Source of the DNA: Phyllostachys edulis
Lineage: Eukaryota; Streptophyta; Magnoliopsida; Poales; Poaceae
Length of the DNA: 64,000 bases
Assembly: GCA_036346405.1 (NCBI GenBank)
Contig: CM070548.1
Coordinates: forward strand, 47,727,779 to 47,791,778
Direction: 5' to 3'
The notes under the pieces are model-generated. The model searched no databases and was not told the DNA's origin. It saw nothing but the letters and a program-made list of their open reading frames with translations. The position numbers and the translations under genes are program-made. Below are positions 1-10,114 of this stretch, in pieces; within the stretch, counting starts at the first letter, position 1, and each line of letters starts with the position of its first letter.

Positions 1-177
1 CGCTCAGGTTTCACTTCCATTGGGTTAATCGCCCACCGGAAGCCCCCTCTTGCACTAGGTGGGAAATGCTGCCTAACCGACACCTGCACATCATCATGGC
101 ACAATTAACAATGAGATGTTACAAATTATTTAGCCTAGTTTGTCCCACTCCATACTTGTGTAGTACGGTGGAGCTTA
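1..177. other. Flank of the first LTR element, no gene
   Basis: This stretch lies left of the first LTR and has no convincing coding sequence. The last five bases (gctta, 173-177) would be the target-site duplication of the element that follows, but the opposite end of that element is truncated, so this cannot be tested. Confidence 0.5.
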
Positions 178-3100
178 TGTCGAGACCCAAAATATGCAAT
201 TCTGGACCCTCTGTGTATAATGCACTAGTCCAGGATCACGCTAGTACACACAGTGTCAACACAGGTGAATATCAGTCCACACAAATGATTAATAACATAA
301 ACGAGTAATTTGATAACAAATAAGGGTTTTGACCTTATGGTCGAGTTTACATTTATTAAGCCATGCAGGGCTAGCAAAGAAATAAAATAGCAGCGGAACG
401 AAGAAACTTCAGCGGAATCCCATCAATTCACCACAGTAACCGACCGATCAAGACCCTACGATCAAGCACCTTCGATGAACTCCTCAAAGCAAAGCGATGA
501 CTCCTCCTCTTCATTGCATGTTTTACAACAAGCATGAGTACACACCGCACTCGCAAGTCATACCACGTAAATGCAATTATAGATACAGGCTTATTCCAAA
601 GGAATGGTTTCTGTGGTTCGTGTGCAGAAATGCAGCATTTTCAATTTAAATACAAGTAATAGATTGAAAGCATAAGTAAAACAAATAGATAGTAATAATT
701 TGACAGTTTTAGTTCACAAAGACACATAGCCTAAACAAGTTATTCACATAGCCATATGACTTAAGTCACACAGCTCCCTTCCCATAGTTTTCATGAAAAT
801 CTACCCCTCGTGTGAAATCCCTGAGCATGTCCATGACCGCGAACGCGGCTATTCGAATAGATTGATTAACACTCTGCAGAGGTTGTACACTTTACCCATA
901 AGATACAACCAGTGTAGCTAGCACTAGCCGTAACAAAATATTTCAGAAACTTCATCTTAACATTGACACCCCTAGTGTGCTTACAAACCGTCACACAGCC
1001 CCACATAGGAAGTCAGTCCAACACACACCGTTGGACAGGGACACGGTGAACCGCCCCGTGATGTGACTACCTGGTAGCACACCTCCACCCATGCAGACAG
1101 CCTAACCTACTACCTGAGTAATCAATGTCAAAACTCCATAACTTACTAAGTTAGGCCCGTCCCATACCAGGCATGTGGTTGTACGAAAGGCTTAGTTCAA
1201 TGGTGCACAAAGTTAAGTCCTTAATTGACCAAGGCAAGACTTCCAATTAAACTACAAATCCCTATGCACACAGGTTATTAAGCCCACGCACATAGCTCCA
1301 CCAAAATATCACACAGTCCACTTGCCTCCGTCTAAATCCTTTCCCACCCTATTGGTTAAGTGCAACATATGCCATCAACGAGTAATAGCACATAGAGCAC
1401 ACAGTTTCTAGCACATAGTTCCATAGTCACTTAGTCAAGTTTATATTTGCAACTACATGAGATGGTGACTCGTGGCATGGCTAAGCAAACTAATCACATC
1501 TAACCAACCCATGTTGGTAATACAATAGCACCAACTAAATTAACCAAACAAGGGTGACAAAAGATTATGGCATACAATTAGACAAGGAGGTCATAACAGA
1601 TTGGACATTAACTAATCCCAAAAGCATTGAAATAAATAATTGAAGTAGGTGCAATACTTTGAATCAATATAACTTTTGAAAACTGGGTTCAATATGATCA
1701 AAGGTATAACTTGCCTTGGAATAGGTCTAAGTACTGATCTTGCTCTTAAGGTACTCCTTCTTCTTCAAATCTTCCCGAAGTATCGACGTCTACTCGCAAA
1801 CGAAACAAACAAACAAACAAAACAAATAAATAATAAAGGCAAAACAAACTCCAAAAATTAAATAAAAATCTCAGATAGGTAGATCTTGAATTTAGAAATT
1901 TGAATGGACTCAATCGGAGTTCGGATGCAAAGATATGGGCTTGGGAAGTTTGAAAATCTAAAGAAAACCCTAAAACTGATTATTCCGAATTTTCGAGTTA
2001 TTTCTTAAAAGAAAAATCGGATTATTGCGCAACGATGACGTTAGCGCTCGGAATTAAAGAACTAAAAAGAAAATCTGACATGTGGGACCCACACGTTAGC
2101 GAGATGGCTCACGGTAGACCAAGTCCACCGAGCTGATTGGATCTGGAAATCGCTCGGGTGGCAAACCCGCACCCACGTGGCACTGATCTGGCGGCACGCA
2201 CGTGACACATCGGCGACACGTGCGCATGGCTGCTGAGATGGACGCTGACCGGGCTGCCACGTCAGATCGATGGCGGCGGAGGCTCGGGAACCAAGGGCAC
2301 AGCGAACGGCGGCGCTTCGGCGGGTGTGGATGGTAGCAGTGCGTAGCTGAGGCTATTGCGCACCTCTTGTGTACTCTCGGGTGGTCGGGGACGAATGAGG
2401 CGGCCGGCGGCGAGCTCCAAGCGGCGGAGAGGATCGGGTGTTGTCGGACGAGCTCTCCGGCGAGGCTCCGACGATGTGGGTGGTCCTTGGAGGTAGCCCA
2501 CACGACGGTGCAGACCACGAGGGTAGGGTGTCACCGGCGGCGGCTGAATTGAAGAAAAACCGCGGCGGCGACAAAACCCTAAAAGCTCGAATTAGCGGCA
2601 GCACTGAAGCTCTCGGGCGGTCGGGTGGAATTGAGCGAGGGTTAGGGATGCGGACGACAATGCGATCCCGAGGTGCCCTTTTATAGGGTCCGGGCGGCAC
2701 GGGATAAGGAATCCCCAAATCCGGATTTCTTGAGTTCGTTTCGGTTTAAGAGATAGAGTTCGATTCCGTTCCAATTGAGAGCAGATACGAACGCGGTGAG
2801 ATAAGGGATGAGATTTGGCATGTTTTCTAGAAGGGATTCAGTTGGGAATTCTCCGTTGTCGTATCGAGCCCGGAGACTTAACAATGGCGGACGGCGAGCG
2901 CGGCTTCGCGAGGATGAAACCGAAATGGAGATGACGACCTCGGCGGGCCCACCTGCCAGTGACGTGGAGCGGGGCGCGCGCGGGCGAGCGCGGGGAGATC
3001 GATCCAACCGTCCCGCGATGATCCAACGGTGGGGAAAGGATGGGCCACACAGTGACTGGGCCAGAACAGGAAAGGGATTGGGTTTCGGCCCAAGGGTTTA

Positions 3101-3399
3101 TCTAAGATTTTAAATACCTTTTCCTTTTTAGAAAATACCAGAAATTCAAATAAGCAATAGAAAATAGAAAATGAACTTGGAAAAATTCCAGAAAAATCTG
3201 GAAAATATATCCAAGCCCTAAGGATCCAAATAAAATAGTTTTGACCATTGTTGATGTTGACTTTAATCATATTAAATTATTTTGATGTACAAAGTCCATA
3301 TTAAGCTTTTGAATTAAAATCAAATAAAACCCAAATGGTGAATTTTATCCTACTAACTCTTTAAAAGATTTTTAAAGCTCAGAAAATTGGGATGTTACA
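178..3399 (-). repeat. 3' LTR of the Del/Tekay element (3,222 bp)
   Basis: On the minus strand it starts TGTAACATCCC beside the polypurine tract and ends CTCGACA at 178. Its first ~930 bp on the plus strand repeat at 9185-10114. Positions 2100-3110 are GC rich and give several overlapping ORFs in all frames; I treat these as composition effects of an LTR, not as genes. Confidence 0.88.
2676..2688 (-). promoter_or_regulatory. LTR TATA box
   Basis: The minus strand reads CCCTATAAAAGGG, a strong TATA box inside the 3' LTR of the minus-strand element. It would mark the U3/R promoter. The matching part of the 5' LTR is missing because that LTR is truncated. Confidence 0.6.
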
Positions 3400-3400
3400 A

Positions 3401-3416
3401 ACCTCCCCCCCCCTTA
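3401..3416 (-). other. Polypurine tract of the Del/Tekay element
   Basis: The minus strand carries AAGGGGGGGGG and AGGT directly before the TGTAACATCCC start of the 3' LTR. This is where plus-strand DNA synthesis would be primed, and it fixes both the orientation of the element and the inner edge of the LTR. Confidence 0.8.
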
Positions 3417-4278
3417 AAGGAATCTCGCCCCGAGATTCAAAGCTAGCTAGAGAAGATGTCAGAACTCGGCCACTGCCTTCACGCTCCCACGTGGCTTCTT
3501 CTTGAGTGGTTGCTTCCTTGAACCTTGCAAAACGAACGGTCTTGCTTCGTATGGCGCTCATGACATCCAAAATCTTGATTGGCTCCTCTTTATAAGTGAG
3601 ATCTTCTTTCAGCTCGATTGACTCCAACGGGGCTTGTTCTTCTGGCACGCGAAGACACTTCTTCAGCTGAGAGATATGAAAGACATCATGTACTCCTGCT
3701 AACGACTGTGGCAGCTCCAATTGATAGGCTACTTCTCCACGACGAGCCAATATCTTGAACGGACCAACATATCTAGGGGCAAGCTTTCCTTTGGCATGAA
3801 ATCTCTTTACACCTCTGAGGGGAGTAACTCCAATATAAACAAAATCATCTGGTTCAAAACTGAGATCACGATGACGATTATCAGCATAGCTCTTCTACCT
3901 CGACTGAGCTATCTTTAACCTTTCTCTGATCATGGACACTTGTTCTTCTGCCTCTTGAATAATGTCCGCCCGAAAACTAAACGCTCAAATTGTTTCGACC
4001 AATTCAAAGGGTTCGCAGCACGACCATACAAAGCTTCAAACGGTGACATTTGCAGATCGGCTCGATAACTGTTGTTGTACGTAAAATTCGTGATACGGCA
4101 AACTCTTATCCCAACGGGTAGCATTGGCTAGGGCACAAGCTCTCAACATATCCTCCAATATTTGATTAACTCTTTCAGTCTATCCATCTGTCTGGGGATG
4201 GTATGCTGTACTGAAATTCAGATGAGTCCCTAAGGCTTCATGCAGACTCTGCCAAAAACGAGAGGTGGACTAAGATCC
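3417..4278 (-). pseudogene. Integrase C-terminus with chromodomain-like tail, broken
   Basis: The frame near 3470-3750 reads YQLELPQSLAGVHDVFHISQ and then a KILDV ... TQEEATWERE stretch. This matches the GPY/F-type integrase end followed by a chromodomain-like fold of chromoviruses. The frame at 3930-4124 gives SPFEALYGRA, the integrase segment just upstream, and remnants of the AYHPQT-type segment lie between 4120 and 4270 in shifted frames. The parts are separated by frameshifts and stops, so no intact integrase is made. A chromodomain would normally steer insertion into heterochromatin. Confidence 0.8.
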
Positions 4279-5226
4279 TCAATCTGACACTATCTTCTTA
4301 GGCACACCATGCAAACTGACAATCCTTGACATATATAACTCTGCGAGGTGGTCTCCTGAGTAAGTGGTTTTGACTAGCAAGAAATGAGCAACTTTGGTCA
4401 AGCGATTCACTATTACCCAAATCGAATCATAACCCGATTGAGTCTTGGGTAAACCGGTAATGAAATCCATTCCGATTTCTTCCCACTTCCACTCTGGAAT
4501 CTTCAAAGGTTGCAACAGACCTGCTGGTCTCTGGTGCTCTGCTTTTACCTTCTGACATACGTCGCACAAGGCAACGAACTCTGCAACTTCTCGCTTCATG
4601 TTTGGCCACCAAAACTTGTTCTTAACATCCTGGTACATCTTGGTACTACTAGGGTGAATTGAATACTTAGAATCGTGGGCTTCTTTCAAAATTAGCTGTC
4701 TTAACCCATCGACATCTGGTACGCAAATACGTCCATTAATCCATAGTATACCCTGATCATCTAAGGTGAAGTCTTTACATTTTCCTTCTATCATTTTAAG
4801 CTTGATGTTTGAGAATATGGGGTCCTTTGGTTGAGATTCTCGAACCTGCTTTTTCAAAGTAGACTGCACTTCTAGACTGGCTATAAATCCTTCAGCTACA
4901 ACTTCTAGCTTTACCTTCTTAAATTCCTCTTGAAGTTCTGAACAAATCTCTTTTACTTCCACGACATTGCAATAGCTCTTACGGCTTAAAGCGTCTGCAT
5001 CTACATTAGCCTTACCAGGGTGGTAATGGATTCCAAGGTTATAATCATTTATCAACTTTAACCATCTTCTCTGTCTCATGTTCAAATCAGACTGAGTGAA
5101 AATATACTTCAGACTCTTATGATCTGTATATACCTCACAGCGGTTACCGATAAGGTAATGACGCCAAATCTTTAAGGCGTGCACTATGGCAGCTAATTCC
5201 AGATCATGGGTAGTAATTCTCTTCAT
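4279..5226 (-). pseudogene. RNase H and integrase N-terminal/core segment of pol
   Basis: The 315-residue frame begins inside RNase H (HDLELAAIVHALKIWRHYL, then YTDHKSLKYIFTQ and ADALSRKSYC). It continues into the H2C2 zinc-binding region of integrase (paired HDSKYSIHP and CDVCQKVKAEH) and the catalytic core start (GMDFITGLPKT). It ends at KKIVSD followed by TGA, where the family has an arginine CGA codon, so a C-to-T change has cut the integrase core just after its second catalytic aspartate. The usual VDRLTK is VNRLTK here. It sits downstream of the RT frame in the minus direction, as in all gypsy elements. Confidence 0.88.
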
Positions 5227-5697
5227 GAGGCCTTAATTGTCTTGACGCATAACCGACAGCTCTTCCTTCTTGCATCAAGACACATCCTAATCCTTGACGC
5301 CAAGCATCACAATAGATATCAAAATCTTTGCGGATGTCCGCAAAATCAGCACTAGGGTCAAGTCAAACGCTTCTTCAACTCTGAAAACTTTCTTCACAAG
5401 TCAGTCCAAGTGAACTTCTTCTCCTTTTTCAACAATCGCCAAGAGGCTTAGCAATCGTTGAGAATCCTTCAATGAAACGGCGATAATATCCTGCCATTCC
5501 CAAGAAACTGCAAATCTAAGTGATAGTCTTGGGCTGTTCCCAATGTAGTACTACCTTGACTTTACTGGGGTCGACGGCTACTCCCTCGGCTGTCATCACA
5601 TGACCAAGGAAATCAACCTCCTTTTTCCGTAACTCACACTTACTAAACTTTGCATACAACCGATGCTCCTCGAGTTTCTAGGATTAATCTCAAATGT

Positions 5698-6180
5698 TCA
5701 AAGATGCTCTTCTTCCGACTTGGAGTAGACCAAAATATCATCGATAAACACCACTACGAACTTATCCAAATATTCCATGAACACTTTATTCATCATGTTC
5801 ATGAAATAGGCCGGTGCATTAGTCAGACCAAAGGACATGACTAAGAATTCATAATGTCCGTACCGTGTTGAGAAAACGGTCTTAGGTATATCCTTAGGAC
5901 AAATCTTCAACTGATGATAACCCGATCGCAGATCGATCTTTGAGAACACTCCGGCTCCCTTCATTTGATTGAACAGATCATCAATCCGAGGTAATGGGTA
6001 CTTGTTCTTGATGGTGACTTCATTGAGAGATCGATAATCGATGCACATCCTCATGCTTCCATCTTTCTTCTTGACGAACAAAACTGGTGCTCCCCATGGC
6101 GACGAACTAGGTTTTATAAAACCTTTCTCCAGAAGTTCTTCTATTTGCTTCTGCATTTCCACTAACTCATCGGCTGGCAT
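5698..6180 (-). pseudogene. Reverse transcriptase segment of pol
   Basis: The 160-residue frame covers the fingers and palm of a Ty3/gypsy reverse transcriptase: EKGFIKPSSSPWGAPVLFVK, CIDYRSLNEVTIKNKYPLPR, KIDLRSGYHQL and VMSFGLTNAPA. The catalytic box VVFIDDILVYSK is intact. The frame stops after SKSEEEHL, and the remaining thumb and connection sequence at 5227-5697 is spread over other frames by small indels. Without the rest of the enzyme it is unlikely to function. Confidence 0.9.
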
Positions 6181-6720
6181 CCGATAGGGTCTCTTAAAAT
6201 AGGTGCTGTCCCGGGCACTATATCGATGACAAACTCGATGTCTCGGTCTGGTGGCCTTCCGGGTAATTCTTCTGGGAACACATCTGGATACTCCCTGACA
6301 ATAAGCACATCTTCCAAAGCAACTGCCTTCAAACTATTAACTATCAGGTGTCCATCACGCACAGAGGTAGCTCGAAATTCTACCTTGTTTCCTTTAGTAT
6401 CTTCGATTGTAACGGCTCTTCGGCCACAATCTAACACGGCTTTGTGTTTGGTTAACCAATCCATGCCAAGAATGACATCTAAGGTCTGGGTGTCTAGAAC
6501 AATGAGGTTGGCTAGAAACTTAACTCCAGCTATGAGTAACTTAGCCCCTAAACATCCCACTTTAGAACTTAGCTCTGCTCCAGGTGACTAGACTAACAGA
6601 GTATGCTTAAGGCGCATAACTTCCAAATTATTCTTAGTTGCAAAAACTCCAAAACAAAGGAATGCGAAGCTCCAAAATCAAATGTAATCGTCGCAGTATC
6701 GAAGTTTACTAAAACTTACC
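6162..6720 (-). pseudogene. Retroviral-type aspartic protease segment
   Basis: The frame at 6162-6560 carries the C-terminal protease half (LDVILGMDWLTKH) and the protease-RT linker (REYPDVFPEELPGRPPDRD). The active-site stretch lies just upstream on the minus strand near 6665-6690, where the family has DSGASHSF. Here it reads DFGASHSF, so the Ser/Thr of the catalytic triplet is replaced by Phe. A frame break separates the two halves. Together with the other pol lesions this marks the copy as inactive. Confidence 0.8.
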
Positions 6721-7266
6721 CAAGACGACGTCCTGGTGCTTCTGGGCTCCTTCCATAGTGACGTGGTTGACACGACCTCGACCACTCGAGGCGCTCTTCT
6801 GGTTGATGGTACCTTGAGGAACTCCTTGGTTGTTTCGGTCCGGGTCTTAGCGCATAGCTCCAAGATTAAAATGGTCGGGTGATTATCCCTTCGCGACATC
6901 GATTGGCGAAGTGACTGGCCGACTACAAGAATAACAAACTCTCGAGAGTTCTCACGATTGCTCCTTGATTGGGGTTGGTTGGTGCGGGGTTGCGAGTTTC
7001 GAGCAACTGGACGAGGTGTTGATGTTGGTGCAGCATCTGAAAAAGAATTCTGCTGCGAAACCGACACTCCGCCGCGGTACCACTCTTGCTCTTTGTTGGG
7101 ACTGGTGACTTCCTTGCTGGGCCATCCTGTGTTTCCGATTGTCCTCCAGTTCCTTGCGTTTGTCTTCCATAACCAATGCCTTGTTAACCAATTCTTGAAA
7201 GTCTGGGAAAGTGTGGGCAAGTAGATTGACCTGCAGTCCTGAGTTCAAACCCTTCAAGAAGCAACT
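6721..7266 (-). pseudogene. Gag C-terminus and zinc-knuckle region, frameshifted
   Basis: The frame at 6952-7257 (KGLNSGLQVNLLAHTFPDFQ ... NKALVMEDKRKELEDN) is the normal continuation of gag after the nonsense codon at 7267-7269. The CCHC knuckle expected downstream is only recognisable in shifted frames near 6900-6960. No single frame gives a complete nucleocapsid. Confidence 0.7.
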
Positions 7267-7938
7267 CTAGCGAGACTTGTCAGTAGCGACATCCTCTGGA
7301 GCATAGCGAGCTAGCTGAGAAAACTTATTCAGATAGTCAGTCACTGTCATAGCTCCTTGCTTCAGGGCACGGAATTCATCCTTCTTCAGATCCATAATAC
7401 CTTCAGGTACATGATACTGACGGAATGCTACGGCAAATTCTTCCCAAGTGATATTTTGTGGCACCTCAAGTGCTGTGCAGAAATTCTCCCACCATTCGGC
7501 AGCTATGCCTTCCATCTGATGAGTAGCATACAGGACCTTCTCATGGTCGCTGCATTGAGTGATCAGCAGCTTCCTCTCAATAACCCGAAGCCAGTCATCA
7601 GCTTCAATTGGTGTAACATTACCAGAAAAGGTTGGAGGGTGAGTCCTCATGAATTCGGCAAGCTTGGATGGTCCTTGGTGTCCATGAGCGACTGGGGCTC
7701 TAGGATGATGATTGTTGTTGCTGTTGTTGTTCTGATTACTCATGTTCTGCAGGTGGTTCATCATAGTATACATCATCTGTGTCTGTGCTGCCATGAAGGC
7801 TCCAAAGTTCTGCAAGTCAAGAGGAGGTGCTTGTGGTGGTACTGCTCCCGCAGGGGTCTGCTCGTTGCCTTCCGATCCTTGGGTTCCGGATCCACTTGCG
7901 GCGGCATGGCGAGTCTGAACCATCTGATGAAGCTCCAT
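7267..7938 (-). pseudogene. Gag capsid-like protein, ended by a premature stop
   Basis: The 223-codon frame starts MELHQMVQTRHAAASG and holds the retrotransposon gag domain (TFSGNVTPIEADDWLRVIER, then KVLYATHQMEGIAAEWWENF, then FRQYHVPEGIMDLKKDEFRA). An asparagine run (NQNNNSNNNHH) precedes it. The reading frame ends at a TAG just after ATDKSR, where the family continues into the FLKGL segment that is found directly downstream. This is a nonsense mutation, not the natural end. The protein would form the virus-like particle in an active element. Confidence 0.9.
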
Positions 7939-8326
7939 GGGTTAGATAAGGTAGAAAGCATGAGATGAGTTAAGAACTAATCGAGGGGGTAGGTTAAACC
8001 CAACAAACACAGTTCAAGGAAAACCAAATGAACACCTTTATTTATTAAGGGTTTTAGTATGGCTTGCAACAATGCCTAAGGGCTTTTGCAGCTCATACCT
8101 GCACACAAGGAAAAGACGAACCTAAGCACACAATCTACCGCCTAAAGGGCGACTCGAAAAGAAACTGGCTAAGCCTGACAAACTAAGACTCTAGCGATCT
8201 CAGTCGCTAAGGTAGCCTCCACAACCACGACGATGCTCCCGCCATCAGAGACATTCAAGTGAGTGGCATCTTCGCGAATCGGTCCCGATGTCACAGGATC
8301 TGGTGCAAAGAGAGCAGTGCCTCCCG
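7939..8326 (-). other. Spacer between the extra ORF and gag
   Basis: This 388-bp stretch separates the stop of the extra ORF from the gag start. I see no coding signal. It would act as the leader that lets gag be translated from the genomic RNA. Confidence 0.4.
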
Positions 8327-8962
8327 TCAGTGTGGTGGCTCTTGACTCTGCGGCCTTCGTTGGCTCCTCCGAACCTCCTCGGGGTCTTCCTCGGGATCTT
8401 CTTCAGGGTCCTCTTCTGGTTCTTCTGGCTCTTCAGGGTCTTCTTCTTCTTGTTCCTCCTCATGGTCGTGCTGACCGTAGAGGGCTTCTTCCAACGTGGC
8501 GATCCTTTCTTCAGCTCTTTGTAGGGTCTCATAGGTGCACTCTAGCTCGATGGCGACTGCTTCCAGCGACTTCTCTTGAGCGGCTGCGAACTGGGCGAGG
8601 TGCACCACTGTGGCATCGTCTTCTCCATCCGTAGATGGGTAGCGTGTTGGTCGATCCACGACGGCAGCTCGGGGATGGTAACGGAAGACAATATTTCGCA
8701 GCTCTCGCGCGTAGATGTGGCAAATCCTGAGGATGGCCAGGTGTGACGACTCTTGAATCCCTTGCGCGAAGGTGATCCTTCTGACGGAGATGTTTAACGG
8801 CTGGCTGGCTTTAGTGCTCTTCCTGGCATAGACTGTCAGACGGCAGATTACTCCACGATCTCGGCCGTTGACCACCCATTGGTTGCCACGATACATGGGA
8901 TGATCAAAACCTCCAAGTACACCAATAGCCTTCCACTCTGCAAGAAGTCCGCTTTGCGCCAT
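8327..8962 (-). CDS. Extra 5' ORF of a grass chromovirus (211 aa), function unknown
   Basis: An uninterrupted ORF lies between the primer-binding site and gag, on the same strand as gag. It starts MAQSGLLAEWKAIGVLGG. The middle (about residues 105-165) is predicted by eye to be a coiled coil (AAQEKSLEAVAIELECTYE, then AEERIATLEEAL). The tail is a run of Glu, Pro and Asp in EDPEEDPEE units, ending in a short basic patch (RRSQRRPQS). No known enzymatic motif is visible. Extra ORFs in the 5' region have been reported for a group of chromoviruses confined to Poaceae, and the position fits that class. It is the only long element ORF here without an obvious lesion. Confidence 0.72.
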   Translation of the reverse strand: MAQSGLLAEWKAIGVLGGFDHPMYRGNQWVVNGRDRGVICRLTVYARKSTKASQPLNISVRRITFAQGIQESSHLAILRICHIYARELRNIVFRYHPRAAVVDRPTRYPSTDGEDDATVVHLAQFAAAQEKSLEAVAIELECTYETLQRAEERIATLEEALYGQHDHEEEQEEEDPEEPEEPEEDPEEDPEEDPEEVRRSQRRPQSQEPPH

Positions 8963-9167
8963 CAGGTGTGAAGCATCCAGAAGACAGACAAGAGGGTGGG
9001 AACCAAGTTAAAACAATGGGAGAGAAAAAGATTCTAGCAATAGTTGAGTCGAGAGAGACATGAGGGGAGTTAAGCAGTTCATTTAATCTTGCAAGTTAAT
9101 TTTTCTTTAGAAAATAATTTGGACTCTCTAAGACGGCAGATCTAAGGGTAAGACCTACAGTCAGTAT

Positions 9168-9180
9168 GGCTCTGATATCA
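9168..9180 (-). other. Primer-binding site, initiator-Met tRNA type
   Basis: The minus strand reads TGATATCAGAGCC a few bases after the 5' LTR end. It differs by one base from TGGTATCAGAGC, the standard complement of the plant initiator-Met tRNA 3' end. This fixes the minus orientation of the element. Confidence 0.8.
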
Positions 9181-9184
9181 CCTC

Positions 9185-10114
9185 TGTCGAGACCCCAAAT
9201 ATGCAATTCTGGACCCTCTGTGTATAATGCACTAGTCCAGGATCACGCTAGTGCACACAATGTCAACACAGGTGAATATCAGTCCACACAAATGATTAAT
9301 AACATAAACGAGTAATTTGATAAGAAATAAGGGTTTTAATCTTATGGTCGATTTTACATTTATTAAGCCATGCAGGGCTAGCAAAGAAATAAAATAGCAG
9401 CGGAACGAAGAAACTTCAGCGGAATCCCATCAATTCACCACAGGCAACTAACTGGGATCAAGACCCTACGATCAAGCACCTTCGATGAACTCCTCCTCGA
9501 AAGCAGGCGATGACTCCTCCTCTTTTGTTGCATGTTTTACAACAAGCATGAGTACACATCGTACTCGCAAGTCATACCACAGAAATGCAATTATAGATAC
9601 AGGCTTATTCCAAAGGAATGGTTTCTGTGGTTCATGTGCAGAAATGCAGCATTTGCAATTTAAATACAAGTAATAGATTGAAAGCATAAGTAAAACAAAT
9701 AGATAGTAATAATTTGACAGTTTTAGTTCACAAAGACAAATAGCCTAAACAAGTTATTCACATAGCCATATGACTTAAGTCACACAGCTCCCTTCCCATG
9801 GTTTTCATGAAAATCTACCCCTCGTGTGAAATCCCCGAAAGATATCCATGATCATGACGCGCTATTCAATAGATTGATTAACACTCTGCAGAGGTTGTAC
9901 ACTTTACCCACAAGATACAACCAGTGTAGCTAGCACTAGCCGTAACAAAATGTTTCAGAAACTTCATCTTAACATTGACACCCCCAGTGTGCTTACAAAC
10001 CGTCACACAACCCCACATAGGAAGTCAATCCAACACACACCGTTGGACAGGGACACGGCGAACCGCCCCGTGATGTGACTACCTGGTAGCACACCTCCAC
10101 CCATGCACACAGCC
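9185..10114 (-). repeat. Truncated 5' LTR (930 bp)
   Basis: It repeats the first ~930 bp (plus-strand sense) of the 178-3399 LTR, with scattered substitutions and small indels, for example in the AACTCCTC...GATGACTCCTCC segment. Homology stops at CACACAGCC, just before a TGTAACATCCC start that looks like the edge of another LTR. About 2.3 kb of the expected LTR is absent. Confidence 0.85.

Larger units (their letters stand above)
178..10114 (-). mobile_element. Del/Tekay-type Ty3/gypsy retrotransposon with truncated 5' LTR
   Basis: The element reads on the minus strand. A 3' LTR at 178-3399 and a partial 5' LTR at 9185-10114 flank an interior with a polypurine tract, integrase with chromodomain-like tail, RNase H, reverse transcriptase, protease, gag, an extra ORF and a Met-tRNA primer site, in the order expected for a chromovirus. 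The shared LTR sequence starts TGTCGAGACC at both 178 and 9185 and stays close until about 10113, where the right copy stops against a new TGTAACATCCC start. Gag-pol has several nonsense and frameshift lesions, so the copy cannot move by itself. The lineage call rests on the integrase tail and long LTRs, not on a phylogeny. Confidence 0.9.

Noticed and set aside
2100..3110. Dense overlapping ORFs on both strands in GC-rich sequence
   Set aside because: They lie in an LTR, have no recognisable domain, and arise because GC-rich DNA lacks stop codons.
7357..7968. Plus-strand 203-codon ORF
   Set aside because: It is the shadow of the gag gene on the minus strand.
8263..8634. Plus-strand 123-codon ORF
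   Set aside because: It is the complement of the acidic tail of the extra ORF; low-complexity codons keep the opposite strand open.
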